DNA of 64,000 nt from Methylobacterium sp. J-077 (GCF_022829365.1 NZ_JAKSYJ010000216.1:62001-126000), one strand, 5' to 3'. Shown: positions 9,041 to 18,659, numbered from the stretch's first letter. Translations and numbers: made by a program. Notes: a model not told the origin generated them from the letters alone.

Positions 9041-9742
9041 TCAGCTTCGTGGGCCGCAGGCATTGGTGGGGCCGTCGGTCTCCCAAAGGGCGGCCCCGCC
9101 CCCGGGGGCGCATTGGCCCGGGAGTGCCAGGGTGATCAGCTTGGACAGGGTGCGGTCCTCGTCCTCGCCGTAGCCGATCTCGCCGACCATCCGGCCGGTC
9201 TTGTCGAACAGCCCGACGGTGGCAGAATGCTCCATCGTGTAATCGCCGCCGGGGACCGGCACACGCTTGTAGGCGACGTGGTAGGCGTCTGCCATGCTGG
9301 CGACCTGCTCGGGTGTGCCGACGAAGCCGCGGATCCGCGGATCGAAGGCGGTCAGGTAGTCGCGAAGGCTCTCGGGCGTGTCCCGCTCCGGGTCCAGGGT
9401 GACGAAGACCACGTTGATGCGGTCGGCGTCGCGACCCATCCGGCCGAGCGCTCCGGACAGCGTCGTGAGCGTCGTCGGGCAGACCTCCGGGCAATGGGTA
9501 AAGCCGAAGAACAGGGCCGACGGCTTGCCGAGCAGGTCGTCTTGGCTGACCGGGCGCCCATCGAGATCCGCCATGGCGAAGCTGCCGCCAACCCGGCGCG
9601 GATGGCTGAAGTGCGAGCCCTGCTGTAGGACGATCGCCCCCGTTCCGGTGGCGACCAGGGTGACGATCGCGGCGGACGCGATGAGGGCGAGCGGGCTCGG
9701 TGCCATGCTGGGACCTGCGACGGGAGCGTCGATGGATGCCAT
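9041..9742 (-). CDS. Sco1/SenC family copper chaperone protein
   Basis: About 233 residues with one N-terminal membrane anchor (about residues 17-39) and a periplasmic thioredoxin-fold domain. The CPEVC motif in GFTHCPEVCPTT and a distal His in TMEHSATVGL are the copper ligands of the Sco family, which load the CuA site of cytochrome c oxidase. The ATG at 9742 gives a normal N-terminus; an in-frame start 18 codons upstream adds only basic residues. No oxidase genes are adjacent. The C-terminus carries extra Cys residues (QCAPGG and NACGP) beyond the usual domain end. Confidence 0.93.
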   Translation of the reverse strand: MASIDAPVAGPSMAPSPLALIASAAIVTLVATGTGAIVLQQGSHFSHPRRVGGSFAMADLDGRPVSQDDLLGKPSALFFGFTHCPEVCPTTLTTLSGALGRMGRDADRINVVFVTLDPERDTPESLRDYLTAFDPRIRGFVGTPEQVASMADAYHVAYKRVPVPGGDYTMEHSATVGLFDKTGRMVGEIGYGEDEDRTLSKLITLALPGQCAPGGGAALWETDGPTNACGPRS

Positions 9743-9870
9743 ATGGGGTCGGGATTGCCTCGCGCGATCCCGCTGCGGCGAGCCGCACCAGACCAAGGTC
9801 GGGAGACGGAGCCTTTCGGTCTGCGTCGATCTGCCTTCTGGAGGCGAATACGCGCTGCTAGGCCAAAAAA

Positions 9871-9947
9871 TGGTCGGAGTGGCCGGACTTGAACCGACGA
9901 CCCCCTGTCCCCCAGACAGGTGCGCTACCGGGCTGCGCTACACTCCG
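9871..9947 (-). tRNA. tRNA-Pro, anticodon GGG
   Basis: The minus strand folds as a complete cloverleaf: 7-bp acceptor stem CGGAGTG/CACTCCG, a T-arm with GGTTCAAGTCC, and an anticodon stem CCTGT/ACAGG around a loop with GGG. The discriminator is A and the CCA end is encoded (9871-9873 on the plus strand as TGG). 77 nt including CCA. Nothing resembling an integrase lies on its 3' side. Confidence 0.96.
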
Positions 9948-10096
9948 ATGCCACAAGGGCTCGGGGCTCTTAGCCGTCGCGCCCCGCCCGCGCAAGCCCT
10001 TCGTACCGGATCGGCGGCCCTGGCCCTCTCCGGCCGGGGCGGTTACGGGGAGCATCTGCATCGCGCCGCAACGATCGCGCCACGCCATTGAGGACC

Positions 10097-11377
10097 ATGA
10101 CGGACCGACCGATCGCCTTCGATCTCACGCGCCTGGTCACGCGGCTGCGTCACGCGAGCCCGTCGGGGATCGACCGGGTCGATCTTGCCTATGCACGCCG
10201 CTTTCTGGGGCGGCCCGGGCCGGGCGTCGGTGTGGTGTCCACGGCCTACGGGCCGCGGGTGCTCGACTGCGCGCATGCGCTGGCCATCGTCGAGGCGGTG
10301 GCGGCGGGCTGGGTCGAGGATCGGGACGCGCTCTCCGATCCAGTCTATCGCGCGCTGTCGGCGCGGCTCGGCGCCCCGGTGACAGCCGCCCCGTCCGCGC
10401 TGGCCTCCCGAGCGGGGAGTACGCAGCGCCGCCGAATCCAGGCGCGGACGGCGGCCGACATCGCCCTGCGCGGCAGCCCGCTCTCAGCCCTTCCCCGGGA
10501 TGCGCTCTACCTGCACACCTCGCACCTCCGCCTCGACAATCCCAGCCGGTTCGATTGGCTCTACGACCGGCGCGACGTGCGCGCAGCGTTTTTCGTCCAC
10601 GACCTCATCCCGATCACGCATCCCGAATACGGGCGCGCCGGTGAGGCCGACCGCCACTGGGTCCGGATGCGCACGATCGGGCGCCACGCCGCCGCGATCC
10701 TGGTCAATTCCGCCGATACCGCCGCGCGCACCCTGGATCATCTGGCCGCCGAGGGTTTCGGCCGGCCGCCGGTGGCGGTGGGCCATCTCGGGGTCGAGCC
10801 GGCCTTCGGGCGGGCCGGGCCGCGCTTCCAGCCGGACCGCCCGACCTTCCTGGTCTGCGGCACGATCGAATCGCGCAAGAATCACCTGCTGCTGTTCCAG
10901 CTCTGGCGCGTCCTGGCCGAGCGGCACGGAGCGGCGACGCCGCGCCTGGTGGTGGTCGGGCGCCGGGGCTGGGAGGCCGAGAGCGCTATCGATATGCTCG
11001 AGCGCTGCCCGGGCGTGCGCGCCCACACGGTCGAGGTCACGGGTCTCTCGACGCACGGTCTAGCGGCGCTGACCCGCAGTTGCACCGCCCTGCTGATGCC
11101 CTCGTTCACCGAAGGCTACGGCATCCCGATCGTCGAGGCCGCGGCCTCCGGCCTGCCTGTGGTGGCGTCCGACATCCCGGTTCACCGGGAGATCGCCGGC
11201 GGCTTCGCCCTGTTCCGCGATCCGCTGGACGGCCCGGGCTGGTTGGACGCGATCGAGACGCTCGCCCGGCCGGACGCTCCGCTTCGGGCCGAGCTCGCCG
11301 CGCGTCTCGACGGCTACGAGCCGCCGGGCTGGGACGCCCATTTCGCGAAGGTGGAGCCGACGCTCGCAGCGCTCTGA
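10097..11377 (+). CDS. GT4-type glycosyltransferase (group 1)
   Basis: 426 residues with two Rossmann-like domains. The N-terminal part has FDLTRLVTR and an HDLIPITHPEY segment; the C-terminal donor-binding part has VCGTIESRKNHLLL, then MPSFTEGYGIPIVEAAASGLPVVASD, the E-x7-E signature of GT4 retaining enzymes. It would transfer a sugar from a nucleotide donor, probably for a surface polysaccharide. A TTG three codons upstream (10088) is possible, but the ATG at 10097 is preferred. It stands alone, without other polysaccharide genes, so the acceptor is unknown. Confidence 0.9.
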   Translation: MTDRPIAFDLTRLVTRLRHASPSGIDRVDLAYARRFLGRPGPGVGVVSTAYGPRVLDCAHALAIVEAVAAGWVEDRDALSDPVYRALSARLGAPVTAAPSALASRAGSTQRRRIQARTAADIALRGSPLSALPRDALYLHTSHLRLDNPSRFDWLYDRRDVRAAFFVHDLIPITHPEYGRAGEADRHWVRMRTIGRHAAAILVNSADTAARTLDHLAAEGFGRPPVAVGHLGVEPAFGRAGPRFQPDRPTFLVCGTIESRKNHLLLFQLWRVLAERHGAATPRLVVVGRRGWEAESAIDMLERCPGVRAHTVEVTGLSTHGLAALTRSCTALLMPSFTEGYGIPIVEAAASGLPVVASDIPVHREIAGGFALFRDPLDGPGWLDAIETLARPDAPLRAELAARLDGYEPPGWDAHFAKVEPTLAAL

Positions 11378-11487
11378 CCGGGCCGGCCGTCATGCCGCGA
11401 GTTGCGCCACCTCGGCCTGATGAATAAGGGAAAGCGTCAGCCTTTATAGGGCCGGGCCCTGAACGGGGCGGAACGGAGATGCTGTCG

Positions 11488-11808
11488 ATGCAGGTGGTCG
11501 ACCTCGATCGTGAAACGGTCAAGCGCGGGTTGAGCGATGGCACGATGCTGATCATCGACGTGCGCGAGGACCACGAATACGAGGCCGGGCACATCCCCGG
11601 TGCCGTTTCGCATCCGCTCTCCACGTTCGACCCGCAGGCCGTGGCCGCGCTGATTACGGCGGATGGGCGCCGCCCGGTCCTGTCCTGCGGGTCGGGGGTC
11701 CGCTCGGTCCATGCCCTGGTGGCGGTTCAGAAGGCCGGCCTCGACATCGCCGAGCACTACAAGGGCGGCTTCAAGGATTGGTACGCCGCAGGCGAAGCAA
11801 TCGAGTAG
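11488..11808 (+). CDS. Rhodanese-domain protein
   Basis: A single rhodanese domain of about 106 residues: IIDVREDHEYEAGHIPGAV is the conserved CH2A-like first half, and LSCGSGVRS holds the active-site Cys loop with the terminal Arg/Ser. Such proteins transfer sulfane sulfur from thiosulfate or persulfide carriers in the cytoplasm. Two ATGs compete: 11479 abuts the GGAG sequence directly, while 11488 leaves a usable 9-base spacing, so 11488 was chosen. No sulfur-metabolism genes adjoin it. Confidence 0.88.
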   Translation: MQVVDLDRETVKRGLSDGTMLIIDVREDHEYEAGHIPGAVSHPLSTFDPQAVAALITADGRRPVLSCGSGVRSVHALVAVQKAGLDIAEHYKGGFKDWYAAGEAIE

Positions 11809-11954
11809 CGATCCGAAACAATCCGGCCTTTAGCGGCCGTCATGTGCGCTCTCGCACAATGGGTTATAGGGCGCGCGGGTTACGGCGCGTCTGCCCAGGA
11901 CTCATCGTCAAGCTCGGTTCGACCGACGGGTCGGCCAACGGACAGCAGGACCCG

Positions 11955-13112
11955 ATGCGCAGCCGGCTTTCCAGCCTCCTCCCCGTGCTCTCCGGTCTCG
12001 CCGCCGGCCTCCTCGTTGCGGGTCCGCTCGCCTCGATCGCTCACGCACAGGCACCCGGCGGCCCGCCGCCGAAGGTGACCGTGGCCAAGCCGGTGGTCCG
12101 CGAGATCGTCGAGCAGGACCAGTATACCGGCCGATTCGAGGCGATCGAATACGTCGAGGTCCGGGCCCGGGTCACCGGCTACCTGGAAAAAATCAACTTT
12201 ACCGACGGCCAGACCGTGAAGAAGGGCGATCTGCTGTTCGTGATCGACCGGCGCCCCTACAAGGCGGCTCTGGAGCAGGCCCAGGCGGCCCTGGCCTCCG
12301 CCAAGGCGCGCCAATCCTTCTCGCAGACCGATCTCGAGCGCGCCCAGACCCTGTCGCGGAGCGGCAACATCTCCGAGCAGGTCACCGACCAGCGCCGGCA
12401 GGCCTCGCTGACCGCCCAGGCCGATGTCGACAGCGCCCAGGCGGCGCTGAACAACGCCCAGCTCAACTATGACTTCAGCGAGGTGAAGGCGCCGATCAAC
12501 GGTCGGATCAGCCGGCGTCTGGTCACCGAGGGCAACATCGTCAGCGCCGACCAGACGATGCTGACCACGATCGTGTCCCTGGACCCGATCTATTTCAGCT
12601 TCACCGTCGACGAGAAGTCGTTCCTCAAGTACCAGAGCAGCCTCGGCATCGGCATGGGCCAGACCCAGCAGGGCAAGGGCGTGCCGATCCTGATCGCCCT
12701 CTCCGGCGAGGCGAAGCCGACCCGCAAGGGCACCCTCGACTTCGTCGACAACCGCGTCGACAACGCCACCGGCACGATCCTGCTGCGCGCCACGGTCCCG
12801 AATGCCGACCTGTTCATCAAGCCCGGCCTGTTCGGCATCGTCGCGATGCCGGCCACCAAGCCGTTCCAGGGCGTGATGATCCCCGACGAGGCGGTCGCCG
12901 CCAACCAGGACAAGCACATCGTCTACGTGCTCGGGCCGGACAACGTGATCCAGCAGAAGGACGTGGTGCTCGGCCCGAAGGTCGACGGCTACCGGGTGAT
13001 CCGCAGCGGCCTGAAGGGCGACGAGAGCCTAGTGGTCAACGGCATCTCGCGCGTCCGTCCGGGGGCCAAGGTCACCCCGGAGACGGTCGAGCTGCCCCCG
13101 AGCAAGACGTGA
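11955..13112 (+). CDS. RND efflux periplasmic adaptor (HlyD/MexE type)
   Basis: 385 residues with an N-terminal signal peptide (MRSRLSSLLP...AHAQ), so periplasmic. The order is beta-barrel/lipoyl half (VEVRARVTGYLEKINFTDGQ), a helical hairpin at about residues 105-165, the second lipoyl half (YDFSEVKAPINGRISRR), and barrel and membrane-proximal domains. It bridges the inner-membrane RND pump to an outer-membrane channel. AGGA lies a few bases before the ATG at 11955, which rules out the longer frame from 11778. The pump gene follows 107 bases later; no outer-membrane channel gene is adjacent, so a channel encoded elsewhere must be shared. Confidence 0.93.
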   Translation: MRSRLSSLLPVLSGLAAGLLVAGPLASIAHAQAPGGPPPKVTVAKPVVREIVEQDQYTGRFEAIEYVEVRARVTGYLEKINFTDGQTVKKGDLLFVIDRRPYKAALEQAQAALASAKARQSFSQTDLERAQTLSRSGNISEQVTDQRRQASLTAQADVDSAQAALNNAQLNYDFSEVKAPINGRISRRLVTEGNIVSADQTMLTTIVSLDPIYFSFTVDEKSFLKYQSSLGIGMGQTQQGKGVPILIALSGEAKPTRKGTLDFVDNRVDNATGTILLRATVPNADLFIKPGLFGIVAMPATKPFQGVMIPDEAVAANQDKHIVYVLGPDNVIQQKDVVLGPKVDGYRVIRSGLKGDESLVVNGISRVRPGAKVTPETVELPPSKT

Positions 13113-13219
13113 GCCTGACCGGCTCAACACGACGGCATGCGCGTGCGCCGCGCCGCATGCGCCGCACCGACGACGCAGGGCCCCGACCGGGTGACCGGCG
13201 GGCCTCAGAGGTTTGACCG

Positions 13220-16200
13220 ATGCGTTTCGCCCACTTCTTCGTCGACAGGCCGATCTTCGCGTCGGTCACGTCGATCGTCTTCCTGATCCTCGGCTTCGTG
13301 GCCTACGAGACCCTGCCGGTCTCGCAGTACCCGGAGATCGTGCCGCCGACCGTGACCGTGCGCGCCTCGTATCCGGGCGCCAACGCCGAGACCGTGGCCG
13401 CGACGATCGCGACGCCGATCGAGCAGGAGGTCAACGGCGTCGACAACATGCTGTACATGACGTCGTTGTCGACCAACGACGGCAACATGCTGCTGACCGT
13501 GACCTTCAAGGTCGGCACCAACCTCGATATCGCCAACGTACTGGTGCAGAACCGGCTCTCGGTGGCGCAGCCCCGCCTGCCGCCGGACGTGCGCAACCTC
13601 GGCGTCACGGTGCGCAAGGCCTCGCCCGACCTGATGCTGGTCGTGCACCTGCTGTCGCCGAACAAGACCTACGACCAGAATTACCTCGCCAACTACATCT
13701 ACCTGAACATCCGCGACGAGCTGCTGCGCCTCGACGGCGTCGGCGACATCACGATCTTCGGCGGTAACGAATATGCCGAGCGGATCTGGGTCGATCCCAA
13801 CAAGCTCGCGGCCTACGGCCTCTCGGTCACCGACGTCACCACGGCCCTGCAGGAGCAGAACGTCCAGGTCGCGGCCGGCCAGCTCAACGGGCCGCCGGCG
13901 GCACCGAGCGAGGCGTTCCAGCTCGTCGTGCAGTCGCAAGCGCGGTTCAAGACGCCGGAACAGTTCGCCGAGGTGATCATCAAGGCCCAGGACGGGCGCC
14001 TCGTCCGGGTCAAGGACATCGCCCGCGTCGAGATGGGCCAGAAGGACTACACGACCAACTCCTACCTCAACGACACGCCTGCGGTGGGCATCGGCGCGTT
14101 CCAGCGGCCCGGCACCAACGCCCTTGAGGCGGCGACCTCCGTCAAGAACGTGATGGAGACCGTCAAGAAGAACTTCCCCCCGGACGTCGAGTACCGCATC
14201 GCCTACAACCCGACCGAGTTCATCGAGGAATCGATCCAGGAGGTCTACAAGACCCTGTTCGAGGCGGTCGGCCTCGTCGTCATCGTGGTGCTGGTGTTCC
14301 TGCAAAGCTGGCGAACGGCGCTGATCCCGGTGATTGCGATCCCCGTCTCGCTGATCGGCACATTCGCGGCGATGGCGGCCTTCGGCTTTTCGCTCAACAA
14401 CCTGACGCTGTTCGGTCTGGTGCTCGCCATCGGCATCGTGGTCGACGACGCCATCGTCGTGGTGGAGAACGTCGAGCGCAACATGGCCGAGGGACTCTCG
14501 GCGGGCGATGCCGCGCACAAGACCATGGACGAGGTCGGCGGCGCGGTCATCGCCATCGCCCTGGTGCTCGCCGCGGTGTTCGTGCCGACCGCGTTCATCC
14601 CGGGCATCTCGGGTCAGTTCTACAAGCAGTTCGCGCTCACGATCGCGGCCTCGACCCTGATTTCGGCGTTCAACTCGCTGACCCTGTCCCCGGCCCTGTG
14701 TAAGCTGCTGCTCGTGCCGCATCACGCGCGCAAGGAGCCGAAATTCTTTCTGGCCCGGTTCCTGAACTGGCTCGCCAACGGCTTCAACCGCGCCTTCGAT
14801 GCCACCTCGAACGCCTATGGCCGGGCCATTCGCGTCCTCACGGGCGGGATCATCGGCATCGGCGTGATGCTGCTGGTCTACGCCGCGGTGATCGCCGGCA
14901 CCCTGCACCTCGCGCAGACCACGCCGACGGGCTTCATCCCTGACCAGGATCAGGGATACCTGATCGGCGTCGTGCAGCTCCCCTCCGGCGCCTCCCTCGA
15001 CCGCACCACGGACGTGATCCTGCGGGCCGCCAAGCAAGCCAGGACGGTGCCCGGCGTCGCCAACGCGGTGATCATCGCGGGCTTCGACGGGGCGACCTTC
15101 ACCAACACGACCAATGCCGGCGTGATGTTCCTCACCCTTACGGGGGCGAAGGAACGCGCTGGTCAGGGGCGCAGCGCCGCGGTGATCACTGGCGAGGTGC
15201 TCAAGGCCACCTCGGACATCCAGGAAGCGCGGGTGATCGTGATCCCGCCCCCGCCGGTGCGCGGCCTCGGCAACGGCGGCGGCTTCAAGATGCAGATCGA
15301 GAGCCGTCAATCTTCGGAGATCGGTCCGCTGATGGCTGCGGCCGGCGAGGTGATCGCCCAGGCGAACCAGAGCGCCGACGTGCAGCGCGTGTTCACGACC
15401 TTCGACAACGCGACGCCGCAGCTCTTCCTCGACATCGACCGCACCATCGCGCGGATGCTGAACGTGCCGCTCGCCAACGTGTTCTCGTCGGTCCAGGCGG
15501 ATCTCGGCGGCACCTACGTCAACGACTTCAACACGCTGGGCCGCATCTATCAGGTGCGCCTGCAGGGCGATGCCGCCTTCCGCACGTCGATCCAGGACAT
15601 CTCGCAGATCAAGGTGCGCTCCTCGACCGGCGCGCTGGTTCCGATGGGCACGCTGGCCTCCGTGCGCGACGTGACCGGCCCGCAGATCGTGCAGCGGTTC
15701 AACCTGTACTACTCGGTCCCGGTACAAGGCGTGGCCAAGCCCGGCGTTTCCACCGGACAAGCCCTCGACGCCATGGAGGCGATCGCCAAGAAGGCTCTGC
15801 CCGATGGCTTCGCCTACGACTGGACCGAGATCGCCTTCCAGCAGAAGGCCGCGAGCGGCACCGCCGGCGCCGTCTTCGCCCTGGGCGTGCTGCTTGTCTT
15901 CCTTGTGCTGGCCGCGCAGTACGAATCCTGGGCTCTGCCGCTGGCGATCCTGCTGGTGGTTCCGACCGGCGTGCTCGCCGCGTTAGCCGGGGTGCAGTTC
16001 CGGGGGCAGGACAACAACATCCTGACCCAGATCGGCCTGATCGTGCTGATCGGCCTCGCGGCTAAGAACGCGATCCTGATCGTCGAGTTCGCGCACGACA
16101 TCGAGCAGCGCGAGCATCGGGGCCCGGTCGAGGCGGCCGTGGAGGCCTGCCGCCTGCGCCTGCGCCCGATCCTGATGACCGCCTTCGCGTTCATCCTCGG

Positions 16201-16417
16201 CACCCTGCCGCTGGTGATCGCCACCGGCCCGGGCGCCGAGATGCGCCAGGCGCTCGGCACGGCGGTATTCTTCGGGATGATCGGCGCGACCTTCTTCGGC
16301 CTGTTCCTGACCCCGGTCTTCTACGTGGTGATCCGCCACTTCTCGCTCTGGCTCGGTCGCCTGCGCGGCAAGTCCTCTCACGGCGACCACGGCGGGACGG
16401 CCCCCGCCCACGGCTGA
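13220..16417 (+). CDS. RND multidrug efflux transporter, HAE1 family
   Basis: 1065 residues, full length for an AcrB/MexF-type pump. The N-terminus FFVDRPIFASVTSIV is the first membrane helix of the family. Two large periplasmic loops alternate with 12 membrane helices; the proton-relay pair is in GIVVDDAIVVVENVERN (Asp at residues 409 and 410). It should export hydrophobic drugs or solvents using the proton gradient, with the adaptor encoded just upstream. TTG/ATG alternatives do not change the N-terminus. The gene ends at a strong intrinsic terminator, so adaptor and pump form a two-gene unit. Substrate cannot be predicted. Confidence 0.95.
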   Translation: MRFAHFFVDRPIFASVTSIVFLILGFVAYETLPVSQYPEIVPPTVTVRASYPGANAETVAATIATPIEQEVNGVDNMLYMTSLSTNDGNMLLTVTFKVGTNLDIANVLVQNRLSVAQPRLPPDVRNLGVTVRKASPDLMLVVHLLSPNKTYDQNYLANYIYLNIRDELLRLDGVGDITIFGGNEYAERIWVDPNKLAAYGLSVTDVTTALQEQNVQVAAGQLNGPPAAPSEAFQLVVQSQARFKTPEQFAEVIIKAQDGRLVRVKDIARVEMGQKDYTTNSYLNDTPAVGIGAFQRPGTNALEAATSVKNVMETVKKNFPPDVEYRIAYNPTEFIEESIQEVYKTLFEAVGLVVIVVLVFLQSWRTALIPVIAIPVSLIGTFAAMAAFGFSLNNLTLFGLVLAIGIVVDDAIVVVENVERNMAEGLSAGDAAHKTMDEVGGAVIAIALVLAAVFVPTAFIPGISGQFYKQFALTIAASTLISAFNSLTLSPALCKLLLVPHHARKEPKFFLARFLNWLANGFNRAFDATSNAYGRAIRVLTGGIIGIGVMLLVYAAVIAGTLHLAQTTPTGFIPDQDQGYLIGVVQLPSGASLDRTTDVILRAAKQARTVPGVANAVIIAGFDGATFTNTTNAGVMFLTLTGAKERAGQGRSAAVITGEVLKATSDIQEARVIVIPPPPVRGLGNGGGFKMQIESRQSSEIGPLMAAAGEVIAQANQSADVQRVFTTFDNATPQLFLDIDRTIARMLNVPLANVFSSVQADLGGTYVNDFNTLGRIYQVRLQGDAAFRTSIQDISQIKVRSSTGALVPMGTLASVRDVTGPQIVQRFNLYYSVPVQGVAKPGVSTGQALDAMEAIAKKALPDGFAYDWTEIAFQQKAASGTAGAVFALGVLLVFLVLAAQYESWALPLAILLVVPTGVLAALAGVQFRGQDNNILTQIGLIVLIGLAAKNAILIVEFAHDIEQREHRGPVEAAVEACRLRLRPILMTAFAFILGTLPLVIATGPGAEMRQALGTAVFFGMIGATFFGLFLTPVFYVVIRHFSLWLGRLRGKSSHGDHGGTAPAHG

Positions 16418-16455
16418 GGCGGGCTGCCCGCAAATCGAAAGACTCGCGCATGCCG

Positions 16456-16497
16456 GGAGCCGCCCCCGACCCTCACCGGTCGGGGGCGGCTCCTTTT
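16456..16497 (+). terminator. Strong intrinsic terminator after the RND efflux genes
   Basis: A perfect 16-bp stem (16456-16471 with 16478-16493), a 6-base loop, and TTTT immediately after. It lies 39 bases past the pump stop codon and before the next gene, so it closes the two-gene efflux unit. Confidence 0.9.
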
Positions 16498-16532
16498 GCA
16501 ATGGCTTGCCTTCTCCGGTGTAAGAGCGTGCC

Positions 16533-17042
16533 ATGCATCTCGTCGGTCGCCTGTTCCTCGGAGCCTTCGCCCTGCTGCTGGCCGTCCCGGCCGGCGGCTC
16601 GATCCTCATGCTGGCGCTTCTGGTCGATCCGACCGCCAATGCGTGGCTGACCAATGGCGCACTCGCAGGTGTCGACATGGCCCTATCCGATCTCTCGGCG
16701 GGGCTTCCGCCGGAGGGGCTGACGCTCCTGATCGCGGGCCTCGCCCAGGCGCTGTTCGTCTTGCTGTTCGTACCGCCGGCCCTGGTCGGCTTCACCGGCG
16801 AGATGTTTTCGCGCCGCGGCTTGCTCTGGTACGGTGTCGGTAGCGGTCTTCTGACCGCAGCCCTGCCCTGGCTTGCCCGCGGCGTCGCGCGTCCGGAAGC
16901 AGGCCCAGGGCTTCGCACCGCCGAGGCGCGGCTGACGCTGATCCTGTTCGTCGTCGGCGCCAGCGCCGGCCTCGTCTACTGGCTGGTCGCGGGACGCAGC
17001 GCCGGGTTCTCCCGGCCCGAGCGGCATGCCGGAGGCGCATGA
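16533..17042 (+). CDS. Multi-pass membrane protein of unknown function
   Basis: 169 residues with four hydrophobic segments: about 4-28, 63-85, 96-115 and 130-151. The loops are short and there is no recognised motif. It follows the efflux terminator and precedes plsC by 84 bases, possibly as an operon partner of plsC. It looks like a small integral inner-membrane protein; function unknown. Confidence 0.7.
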   Translation: MHLVGRLFLGAFALLLAVPAGGSILMLALLVDPTANAWLTNGALAGVDMALSDLSAGLPPEGLTLLIAGLAQALFVLLFVPPALVGFTGEMFSRRGLLWYGVGSGLLTAALPWLARGVARPEAGPGLRTAEARLTLILFVVGASAGLVYWLVAGRSAGFSRPERHAGGA

Positions 17043-17126
17043 TCGTTTGGTCCGGTGTCGGACCGTCCGCGCTTGGCCGCGGGCGCCTCCGCGCGGTAGA
17101 GGAAAGCCGTCACGAAGCGGATCCCG

Positions 17127-17906
17127 ATGCTCGTCCTGCGCTCCCTCGCCTTCAACGTCTGCTTCTACGCGGTGACGACGCTGCTGGCGCTCGGCGGCCT
17201 GCCCACGCTGGTCTCCCGCCGCGCGGTGCTGAGGCTGGCCCGGCTCTGGGGCCGGATCACCCTCTGGCTGCTGCGCGCGGTCGCCGGCATGCGGGTCGAG
17301 TTCCGCGGTCTCGAGAACATCCCGAAGGGGCCGCTTCTGGTGGCGGCCAAGCACCAATCGGCCCTGGAGACCCTCGCGCTCTGCACGGTGTTCCCGCAAT
17401 TTGCCTACATCCTGAAGCGTGAGCTGCTGCTGATCCCGCTGATCGGTTGGTATCTGTCCCGCAGCGGCATGGTGGCGATCGACCGCTCCAAGGGCGCCCG
17501 GGCGATGAGCCTGATGAACGCAGCCGCGGCCGACGCCATCCGGGAGGGCCGCCAGCTCATCATCTTTCCCGAAGGAACCCGCCGGGCGGTTGGGGCTCCG
17601 CCGGCCTACAAACAGGGTCTGTCGCACCTCTACACGGCCTTGAAGGTGCCCTGCCTGCCCGTGGCACTGAACACCGGGCAATTCTGGGCGCGTAACAGCC
17701 TCATCCGCCGGCCTGGCACGGCCATAATCCAGTTTCTCGCACCGATCCCGCCGGGTATGGGGCGCCAGGAATTCCAGGCGCTGGCGCAAGATCGGCTGGA
17801 GGCGGCCACGAACGCCCTGCTGGAGGGCGGCCAGAAGGGTTTTGCGTCCGCGAGCGCTTCGTCATCGGCCGCGGATGCGCCTGCCGGCGCCGCACCGCGC
17901 CGCTGA
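17127..17906 (+). CDS. plsC: 1-acyl-sn-glycerol-3-phosphate acyltransferase
   Basis: 259 residues with an N-terminal membrane segment and the PlsC acyltransferase motifs: KHQSALETL (block I; the usual HX4D appears here as HX4E), ILKRELLLIPLIGWYL (block II region), and FPEGTR (block III, glycerol-3-phosphate binding), followed by the PVALNTG block IV. It adds the second acyl chain to lysophosphatidic acid at the inner membrane to make phosphatidic acid. The C-terminal 30 residues are Ala/Ser-rich and not part of the domain. HX4E in block I is a tolerated variant in alphaproteobacteria as far as I know. Confidence 0.9.
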   Translation: MLVLRSLAFNVCFYAVTTLLALGGLPTLVSRRAVLRLARLWGRITLWLLRAVAGMRVEFRGLENIPKGPLLVAAKHQSALETLALCTVFPQFAYILKRELLLIPLIGWYLSRSGMVAIDRSKGARAMSLMNAAAADAIREGRQLIIFPEGTRRAVGAPPAYKQGLSHLYTALKVPCLPVALNTGQFWARNSLIRRPGTAIIQFLAPIPPGMGRQEFQALAQDRLEAATNALLEGGQKGFASASASSSAADAPAGAAPRR

Positions 17907-18022
17907 ATTCCATCGGGGCCGCATTGACAGATGTCCACCGGCTGTCGCATCGCCCAGCAGCCATGGCTGCTGGTTGTGGATAACCCGCGCCATCACCACA
18001 TCTCTGCCTAGGAACGTTGTGC

Positions 18023-18051
18023 TTGACGCCTGTGGATATCGCGCAGTAGAT
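18023..18051 (+). promoter_or_regulatory. Putative sigma-70 promoter, possibly giving a leaderless mRNA
   Basis: TTGACG at 18023-18028, a 17-base spacer, and GTAGAT at 18046-18051. The expected start point, 6-8 bases past the -10, falls at about 18058-18060, on the ATG at 18060. No ribosome-binding site precedes that ATG. Confidence 0.5.
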
Positions 18052-18059
18052 TGGAACAA

Positions 18060-18506
18060 ATGGCGAACAGAAGAGCCCTGTCCTGGTCGGCCGCGCTTCG
18101 CGACCTAAAGGACGATCGCACGCGGAGGCAGGATGTGCGTGAAGAACGCCTCAAGACCACGGCCGGCCTGCGCGGCACGCCGGCCTTGCCGCTCTCGGCC
18201 TGGCGCGGGCATTCGGGCCGGCGCTACGTGGTCGGGGTCCATCCGGCCGGGGCCTTCGACCTCGACGAGATGGCGGAGGCCGTGGTGATCGCCGTGCGGC
18301 GCGACGAGACCGGCATCGCCGAGATGGTCTCGGTGGCGACCTCGAAGGAGAGCCCGCGCGACCATCTCCGGCGAACCTGGCTCGACCGGGTGCGGAGCAG
18401 CGGCGCCACCGAGCTGCATGTGCATCGCCTCGCCGAGAGCGACGCCGAGCGGGCGGCGATCGCCAGCGACCTGCAGTTCGATACGATCGAGCCGGCCCAG
18501 GTCTGA
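18060..18506 (+). CDS. Conserved-looking hypothetical cytoplasmic protein
   Basis: 148 residues, Arg-rich N-terminus and a mixed alpha/beta core (YVVGVHPAGAFDLDEMAEAVVIAV, then WLDRVRSSGATELHVHRL). No signal peptide and no domain I recognise. A TTG at 18051 would extend it by three codons, but the ATG at 18060 is more likely. Its promoter may put the transcript start on the ATG itself. Not obviously connected with plsC upstream or the DUF2125 gene downstream. Confidence 0.65.
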   Translation: MANRRALSWSAALRDLKDDRTRRQDVREERLKTTAGLRGTPALPLSAWRGHSGRRYVVGVHPAGAFDLDEMAEAVVIAVRRDETGIAEMVSVATSKESPRDHLRRTWLDRVRSSGATELHVHRLAESDAERAAIASDLQFDTIEPAQV

Positions 18507-18659
18507 TCCTGGACCTGACCCGGCTGTCGGGTCTCAGGAGGCTAATCGCTCGCCGCGCGGTCGACCGATCCCGACGTTGCCCCAGTTTTGCCCCGTGCAT
18601 GGCCTCAAGGCGGGGCCTGCAAGCCCCTGGATCGGGGCGGATGGTGGGGAGCGAGACGC

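Noticed and set aside
13205..15760. An 851-codon minus-strand frame opposite the RND pump gene
   Set aside because: It is rich in Arg, His, Asp and Gly without domains, as expected from the antisense of a GC-rich coding strand. The plus-strand pump is complete.
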